The translations under genes were made by a program, and so were the position numbers. DNA of 38,219 nt from Hyphomicrobiales bacterium (GTDB taxonomy: Bacteria > Pseudomonadota > Alphaproteobacteria > Rhizobiales > Kaistiaceae). Shown in pieces: positions 33,660-38,219 of this stretch (positions are counted from its first letter, which is position 1; every line of letters starts with the position of its first letter). A model generated the notes under the pieces. It worked only from the letters and a program-made list of their open reading frames with translations. It was not told the DNA's origin and did not search any database. The stretch is from positions 1 to 38,219 of the forward strand of contig JAAEOR010000854.1 in assembly GCA_024222895.1 (NCBI GenBank). Reading direction: 5' to 3'.

Positions 33660-35918
33660 TCATGCACCGACCCGGGACACCAGACTGACAACCTTGCGCG
33701 CGCGAATCTGAACGATGAGCCGTGTCAGGTGCTTCAGATCGAAAACCTCAAGATCAATGAGCATAACCGAGAAGTCCGACGCTGCCTTGGTGATCTTGAG
33801 GTTGGAGATATTGCCATCGTTGTCGGCAATCACCCGGGCGATCTGCGCCAACGTTCCCGGCTCGTTGATAGCAGTCACTTCGATCCGCGCCGGAAACCGT
33901 TCGTCGCTGTCATTGTCAACCTCCCATCGCACGTCGAGCCATCGATCGGGCACGTCGTCAAAGGCCTTCAGCGCCTGCGATGTGATTGGGTAGACGGTGA
34001 CACCCTTGCCCGGCGTTGTGATGCCGACAATGCGCTCGCCTGGCAAGGCTCCCCCTTCGGCGAACCGAACCGGATTATCCGCGGAGAGCCCGCGGACGGG
34101 AATCGCGTGGCGCGCATCCTTGCCGTTGCCCGTCTTTCGCGAGAATCCCGGCACTCGGAACTTCAAACCCGATCCACGCGAGAGGCCAAACCATCCCTCC
34201 TCGCTGCGAGCCCGGCCACGCGGTAGCCGATCCTCCTTGTGGTCTGGATAGGCAGCCTTGAGTACGTCGATGGACGGGATCTCTCCGCGGCCGACCGTCG
34301 CCAGGGCATCGTCAAGATTGGTCTGCGCCAGGCGCGGAAGGATCGCCGTCATCAATTCGTCGGAATATTCTCGCTTCGATCGCTCGAATGCGCGCTCAAG
34401 GATCCGTCGGCCAAGGCCGGCATATTGTTGGCGGACAGCAGCCCGGGTTGCACGGCGGATGGCGGATCGCGCCTTGCCGGTGACAACCATCGACTCCCAT
34501 GCCGCCGGAGGCACCTGCCCCTTCGAACAGACGATCTCAACCTCGTCACCGTTATCCAATTCCGTCATCAAGGGCATCGAGCGGCCATTGATCCGCGACC
34601 CGACGCATGTATCACCAATGTCGGTGTGAACCGCGTAGGCAAAATCAATCGGCGTCGCGCCGCGTGGCAGGGCAATCAGTCGTCCCTTCGGCGTAAAACA
34701 GAACACCTGATCCTGAAATAGCTCGAGTTTGGTATGTTCGAGAAACTCCTCCGGGGTATCACCCTCTGCAAGCATCTCGATGGTGCGCCGTAGCCATTGA
34801 TACGCACCAATTTCATCGTTGCTTCCGGCTGAGGGATGTGAGGCGCCATTGGTACCGATCGCACCACGATTCGATTTGACCACGACCCCATCCTTGTAGA
34901 GGGGATGGGCCGCAATTCCGTACTCGGCCACTTGATCCATCTCCTCCGTGCGGATCTGCAATTCGACCCGCTGGCGTCCAGGGCCGATCACGGTGGTGTG
35001 GATGGAACGATAGTCGTTCTGTTTCGGTGTGGAGATGTAGTCCTTGAAACGACCGGGGACAGCCGGCCAGGTACTGTGGACGACGCCAAGCGCCCGGTAG
35101 CACTCCGCTACCGAGTCGACCACGACGCGGAATCCGATAATGTCCGAAAGCTGCTCAAAGCCAACCGCATTGCGCTCCATCTTCCGAAAGATTGAATAGG
35201 GCTTCTTTTCCCGCCCCCGAACGCTTGCCGCGATGCCGTTGTCGGCCAGCCCGTCGGTCAGTTCGCGCTCGATGCTGGCGATGAGAGTACTGTTGCGCCG
35301 ACGAAGCTCACTCAGACGGTCATCGACAGTTGCATGGGCCTCCGAGTTGACCTCCCGGAAGGATAACTCCTCAAGCTCCTCGCGCATGTCGTGCATGCCC
35401 ATGCGTCCCGCCAGCGGCGCATAGATCTCCAGCGTCTCCTCCGCAATGCGCTCGCGCGAGGCTTCCGGCATGAACTCGAGCGTTCGCATGTTGTGCAGCC
35501 GGTCGGCGAGCTTGACCAAAAGCACCCGGACATCCTCGGAAATCGCCAGCAACAGTTTGCGAAGATTTTCAGCCTGCGCCGCCTTGCGCGATACCAGATC
35601 GAGTTTCTGGATTTTTGTCAGTCCCTCGACAAGGCGGCCGATGTCCGCGCCGAAGGCAGAATCGATCTCCGGCCGCGTGGCGTCGGTGTCCTCAATCGTG
35701 TCGTGGAGAAGCGCCGCCGCAATGGTCGCGTCGTCGAGCTTGAGATCGGTGAGGATCCCCGCGACCTCAAGCGGATGGGAGAAATAGGGGTCGCCATTGG
35801 CCCGCTGCTGCGTACCATGCTTCTGCATGGCATAGACGTAGGCCTTGTTCAGCAGGTTTTCGTCCGCGTTGGGATTGTAACGCGTAACCCGCTCGACCAG
35901 TTCGTATTGGCGCATCAT
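33660..35918 (-). CDS. Bifunctional (p)ppGpp synthetase/hydrolase (Rel/Rsh)
   Basis: 752 residues from ATG 35918 (a second ATG follows at once; a TTG lies five codons upstream). The HD hydrolase domain is intact: [12 protein letters not shown] (His48) and [10 protein letters not shown] (His72, Asp73), then [14 protein letters not shown]. The synthetase domain has [20 protein letters not shown] and [24 protein letters not shown] ([31 protein letters not shown]) and a C-terminal ACT domain ([29 protein letters not shown]) follow. It is the single long stringent-response enzyme type of alphaproteobacteria. It lies downstream of rpoZ with a 204-base gap and just upstream of pyrE. Confidence 0.94.
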   Translation of the reverse strand: MMRQYELVERVTRYNPNADENLLNKAYVYAMQKHGTQQRANGDPYFSHPLEVAGILTDLKLDDATIAAALLHDTIEDTDATRPEIDSAFGADIGRLVEGLTKIQKLDLVSRKAAQAENLRKLLLAISEDVRVLLVKLADRLHNMRTLEFMPEASRERIAEETLEIYAPLAGRMGMHDMREELEELSFREVNSEAHATVDDRLSELRRRNSTLIASIERELTDGLADNGIAASVRGREKKPYSIFRKMERNAVGFEQLSDIIGFRVVVDSVAECYRALGVVHSTWPAVPGRFKDYISTPKQNDYRSIHTTVIGPGRQRVELQIRTEEMDQVAEYGIAAHPLYKDGVVVKSNRGAIGTNGASHPSAGSNDEIGAYQWLRRTIEMLAEGDTPEEFLEHTKLELFQDQVFCFTPKGRLIALPRGATPIDFAYAVHTDIGDTCVGSRINGRSMPLMTELDNGDEVEIVCSKGQVPPAAWESMVVTGKARSAIRRATRAAVRQQYAGLGRRILERAFERSKREYSDELMTAILPRLAQTNLDDALATVGRGEIPSIDVLKAAYPDHKEDRLPRGRARSEEGWFGLSRGSGLKFRVPGFSRKTGNGKDARHAIPVRGLSADNPVRFAEGGALPGERIVGITTPGKGVTVYPITSQALKAFDDVPDRWLDVRWEVDNDSDERFPARIEVTAINEPGTLAQIARVIADNDGNISNLKITKAASDFSVMLIDLEVFDLKHLTRLIVQIRARKVVSLVSRVGA

Positions 35919-35971
35919 GGCGCAGCAGTCCAAAGGGCCATTTTCGACACCAACCGAGAGGCTGACGCCAG

Positions 35972-35977
35972 ATTATA
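35972..35977 (-). promoter_or_regulatory. Possible -10 box upstream of rel
   Basis: The minus strand reads TATAAT here, a perfect -10 hexamer about 54 bases before the rel ATG. I found no good -35 box at the proper distance, so the call rests on the hexamer alone. Confidence 0.3.
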
Positions 35978-36033
35978 GTCACTTCGGAACAATATAGTGG
36001 CGTGACCCTCTACAAGCTATGAAACAACCCACA

Positions 36034-36056
36034 CAACCGCTTTTGCAGCGCGGTTG
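36034..36056 (-). terminator. Possible weak terminator after rpoZ
   Basis: CAACCGC (36034-36040) pairs with GCGGTTG (36050-36056) with a 9-base loop. On the minus strand the following sequence is only moderately T-rich (TGTGGGTTGTTT). It lies 66 bases past the rpoZ stop and before the candidate rel promoter, so it may partly separate the two genes. Confidence 0.35.
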
Positions 36057-36122
36057 CCTGAAGGCCTCGCTGCCTGGCGAAACGGCGTGGCGCGCACAGC
36101 CCGGTCCGCCCATCGAGAAAAA

Positions 36123-36509
36123 CTAGAAATCGTCCGTCTTGTCGGGCGGCACCATGTTCTCAAGGCCTCGCAAGAGTTCCTCCTCCGACATACGGTCGAA
36201 CGCCATGTCACCTTCGTTGTCCGATCCAGCCGGTTTGGGCGAGGCGATCAGCGGTACCGGTTCGGCTTCCGGCTCGTCGACTTCCACATGCTTTTGCAGT
36301 GAGTGAATCAGATCTTCCTTGAGATCGGCCGGCGAGACGGTCTCGTCCGCGATTTCTCTCAGGGCGACGACCGGATTCTTGTCGTTGTCCCGGTCGATCG
36401 TCAGCTGCGATCCACTGGAAATCATTCGTGCTCGGTGGCTCGCAAGCAAGACCAACTCGAAACGGTTGTCGACCTTGTCGACACAATCTTCAACGGTGAC
36501 GCGCGCCAT
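36123..36509 (-). CDS. rpoZ: DNA-directed RNA polymerase omega subunit
   Basis: 128 residues. The conserved omega core is [31 protein letters not shown] followed by [20 protein letters not shown]. An acidic C-terminal extension (about 75-128) is typical of alphaproteobacterial members. GGAG lies about ten bases upstream of the ATG, next to a hairpin. Omega helps assemble RNA polymerase and forms part of a (p)ppGpp site in many proteobacteria, which fits its position just before rel. Confidence 0.95.
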   Translation of the reverse strand: MARVTVEDCVDKVDNRFELVLLASHRARMISSGSQLTIDRDNDKNPVVALREIADETVSPADLKEDLIHSLQKHVEVDEPEAEPVPLIASPKPAGSDNEGDMAFDRMSEEELLRGLENMVPPDKTDDF

Positions 36510-36523
36510 CGGCCCGGAAACTC

Positions 36524-36546
36524 CTGAGAATTGGGGAATTTCTCAG
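36524..36546 (-). promoter_or_regulatory. Leader hairpin touching the rpoZ ribosome binding site
   Basis: CTGAGAA (36524-36530) pairs with TTCTCAG (36540-36546). On the minus strand the stem ends directly at the GGAG that serves rpoZ. Such a hairpin could modulate initiation, but 7 bp is a short stem. Confidence 0.35.
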
Positions 36547-36673
36547 CACATAAGCCGGTTTCAGGCGAAAAGCAAGGCAGCGGGTCGGATTTGCTCTGGA
36601 CCCCGCCCCAAATGGCCCTATATGGCTGACATATTGGTGGCTCGGGGACCGCGGGCCAGTATAGGCGGCAAAA

Positions 36674-36702
36674 TTGACCGGACATTTCCCGGAGACTAAA
36701 CC
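36674..36702 (+). promoter_or_regulatory. Candidate promoter of the NYN-domain gene
   Basis: TTGACC (36674-36679) and TAAACC (36697-36702) are 17 bases apart, about 95 bases before the ATG at 36798. The -35 is good, the -10 poor. The divergent region 36510-36797 contains no gene. Confidence 0.35.
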
Positions 36703-36797
36703 TCAAAAAGAACGTCTTGTGGCGGGCGGGCCGCCGGTCGACCGGGCATGGCGCCCGAGTTTTCCAAACCCTTCCACCGACGAATGGAACAGGATCC

Positions 36798-37403
36798 ATG
36801 TTTGACGAAAGAGAAAAGATTGCCCTTTTCATCGATGGGGCCAATCTCTACGCCACGGCAAAATCATTGGGATTCGACGTTGATTACAGAAGACTTCTTC
36901 TGGAATTTCAGAAAAAAGGCTACCTTCTTCGCGCGTATTACTATACTGCAATGGCTGAAGACCAGGAGTACTCATCGATTCGGCCGCTGATCGATTGGCT
37001 TGATTACAACGGCTATACGGTTGTTACCAAACCAACCAAAGAATTTGTCGACGCTAGTGGTCGCCGCAAGATCAAGGGCAATATGGACATTGAGCTGGCG
37101 GTCAACGCGATGGAGATGGCCGAGTCGGTCGACCACCTGGTGCTATTCTCCGGCGACGGCGACTTTCGTTCGGTTGTCGAGGCGATCCAACGCAAGGGGC
37201 GCAAGGTAACGGTCGTGTCGACCTTGTCGACGCAGCCACCGATGATCGCGGATGAGCTTCGGCGTCAGGCCGATCACTTCGTTGACCTTGCTAATCTTCA
37301 GAAGCAGCTTGGCCGTGATCCGGCCGAGCGACCGCAGCGACCAGCGGAGCGTTCCAGCAGCGATACCAGGTTCGAGGACGAGTTCGAAGACGAAGAGGCC
37401 TAA
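36798..37403 (+). CDS. NYN-domain protein (LabA/DUF88 family), probable ribonuclease
   Basis: 201 residues from ATG 36798, preceded by AGGA. The PIN-like NYN fold occupies about 5-165. Acidic active-site candidates are Asp13 (LFIDGANLYATAK), Asp97 (GNMDIELAVNAM), and Asp120 and Asp122 (LFSGDGDFRSVVEAI). GRKVTVVST and the helical end of the fold follow; the tail is basic, then strongly acidic (FEDEFEDEEA). Members are metal-dependent RNases or related nucleotide-acting enzymes; the target here is unknown. It is divergent from rpoZ and followed 38 bases later by the uracil-DNA glycosylase gene, probably in one transcript. Codon use is less GC-rich in its first half than in the neighbours. Confidence 0.88.
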   Translation: MFDEREKIALFIDGANLYATAKSLGFDVDYRRLLLEFQKKGYLLRAYYYTAMAEDQEYSSIRPLIDWLDYNGYTVVTKPTKEFVDASGRRKIKGNMDIELAVNAMEMAESVDHLVLFSGDGDFRSVVEAIQRKGRKVTVVSTLSTQPPMIADELRRQADHFVDLANLQKQLGRDPAERPQRPAERSSSDTRFEDEFEDEEA

Positions 37404-37441
37404 TGTCAAATTCGCTCCACTAGCGCGCATTTCACCCTGAC

Positions 37442-38098
37442 ATGGCCTGCGAACCGGACGGTGATTGTCCGCTTTGCGCGCGGCTTGTCGCATATCGGCA
37501 GCACTGGCGGGCCAATGAGCCAGACTGGCACAATGCGCCGGTCCTGACTTTCGGGCCCGCAAGTGCCGGCCTTCTCATTGTGGGGCTGGCGCCGGGTCTG
37601 CGTGGCGCCAACCGCACCGGCCGCCCCTTCACCGGCGATTACGCAGGCGATCTTCTCTATCGAACCCTGCTCGAATTCGGTTTGGCCAAGGGAGAATACC
37701 AGGCGCGACCGGACGATGGTCTGACCCTTGTGGACACCAGGATTACCAACGCCGTCCGCTGCGTGCCGCCCGAAAACAAGCCCATCGGCGTCGAAATCCG
37801 AACCTGTCGATCATTCCTGACAGCCACGATGAAGGGAATGCCAAGGCTCCGGGTGATCGTGACGCTTGGCCGTATCGCTCATGACAGCACCGTCAGCGCG
37901 CTTGGGCTCCGGCGAAAAGACGCGCCCTTTGGTCACGGCGCGGTCCACCAGGTTGCTGGCGGCCCCACCATCCACAGCAGCTATCACTGCTCGCGTTACA
38001 ACACCAATACGCGGGTACTGACGGAGGCAATGTTCAAGAATGTCTTTGCCGCGGTCACCGCCGAACTCAGGACCGGGACTTATACCAAGGGCGGTTAA
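37442..38098 (+). CDS. Family 5 (UDGb)-like uracil-DNA glycosylase
   Basis: 218 residues. Motif 1 is GLAPGLRGANRTGRPFTGD (48-66), in the form seen in family 5 enzymes, which lack the usual Asp/Asn water activator. Motif 2 is HSSYHCSRYNTNT (178-190). Cys9, Cys12, Cys107 and Cys122 are placed as expected for a [4Fe-4S] cluster. The enzyme should excise uracil and possibly hypoxanthine from DNA. The ribosome binding site is weak, which fits translation after the NYN gene 38 bases upstream. Confidence 0.88.
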   Translation: MACEPDGDCPLCARLVAYRQHWRANEPDWHNAPVLTFGPASAGLLIVGLAPGLRGANRTGRPFTGDYAGDLLYRTLLEFGLAKGEYQARPDDGLTLVDTRITNAVRCVPPENKPIGVEIRTCRSFLTATMKGMPRLRVIVTLGRIAHDSTVSALGLRRKDAPFGHGAVHQVAGGPTIHSSYHCSRYNTNTRVLTEAMFKNVFAAVTAELRTGTYTKGG

Positions 38099-38141
38099 TA
38101 TTGACCCCTTTGATGGCCCCAATTCGTTTGCCGACAAGGCA

Positions 38142-38180
38142 CGTCTCGAAGGGCGATACGGGGTCATCGTTCGAGAGACG
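38142..38180. repeat. Imperfect inverted repeat after the uracil-DNA glycosylase gene
   Basis: CGTCTCGAA (38142-38150) faces TTCGAGAGACG (38170-38180), pairing with two extra bases in the right arm. The last 121 bases of the window otherwise show no gene with a start codon. It may mark a transcript end. Confidence 0.3.
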
Positions 38181-38219
38181 TAACGATGCTCGGCGGGCGA
38201 ATTCGGGCCACCGCAGGCC

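Noticed and set aside
38100-38183. Short open frame after the uracil-DNA glycosylase gene
   Set aside because: It reads about 28 residues to a TAA but has no start codon or ribosome binding site.
1-38219. CRISPR arrays, tRNA or rRNA genes
   Set aside because: No regularly spaced direct repeats, no T-loop-like sequence in the gaps and no rRNA signature were seen on reading both strands.

Overview
The window reads as chromosomal DNA from a GC-rich alphaproteobacterium. The main reason is gene order: omega subunit, Rel, PyrE, DUF2062, AcpS, LepB, RNase III, Era, RecO and ParC follow one another on the minus strand, and YajC-SecD-SecF is followed by homologues of two mitochondrial complex I assembly factors. 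I could not settle the order or genus by eye. I saw no rRNA, tRNA, CRISPR array, transposase, integrase or phage gene.

Left part (1-7100) is the most accessory-looking. It holds the end of a caspase-like/peptidoglycan-binding/FGE-sulfatase fusion, a secreted DUF3604 protein with a clear terminator, a hicAB toxin-antitoxin locus whose toxin gene is frameshifted, and a second secreted caspase-fold protein that has lost its catalytic cysteine. A pair of inverted REP-like repeats closes this part.

7136-12594 is a sugar-acid catabolic cluster. A GntR/FCD regulator, an AraD1-type (FAH-fold) dehydratase and an aldehyde dehydrogenase run leftward, and an IlvD/Edd dehydratase runs rightward from a shared control region. 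Together they fit a non-phosphorylative route from a pentonate to 2-oxoglutarate.

12636-16912 contains a small Sel1-repeat protein, a glutathione transferase, an EamA transporter, GatB without GatA or GatC beside it, and a 50-residue DUF1127 protein with its own strong terminator.

17111-25247 covers translation, secretion and envelope functions: TrmFO, the complex I assembly factor homologues, SecF-SecD-YajC, a DUF815 ATPase and a LytM/LysM lipoprotein with a degenerate zinc site.

25435-38219 holds an unrecognised secreted protein, then the conserved block parC-recO-era-rnc-lepB-acpS-DUF2062-pyrE-rel-rpoZ on the minus strand (several genes overlapping), and finally a NYN-domain protein and a family 5-like uracil-DNA glycosylase on the plus strand.

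The points most worth checking are the hicA frameshift, explained by loss of one copy of a 10-bp repeat, the pseudo-caspase, and the NDUFAF3/NDUFAF6-like pair beside SecF.
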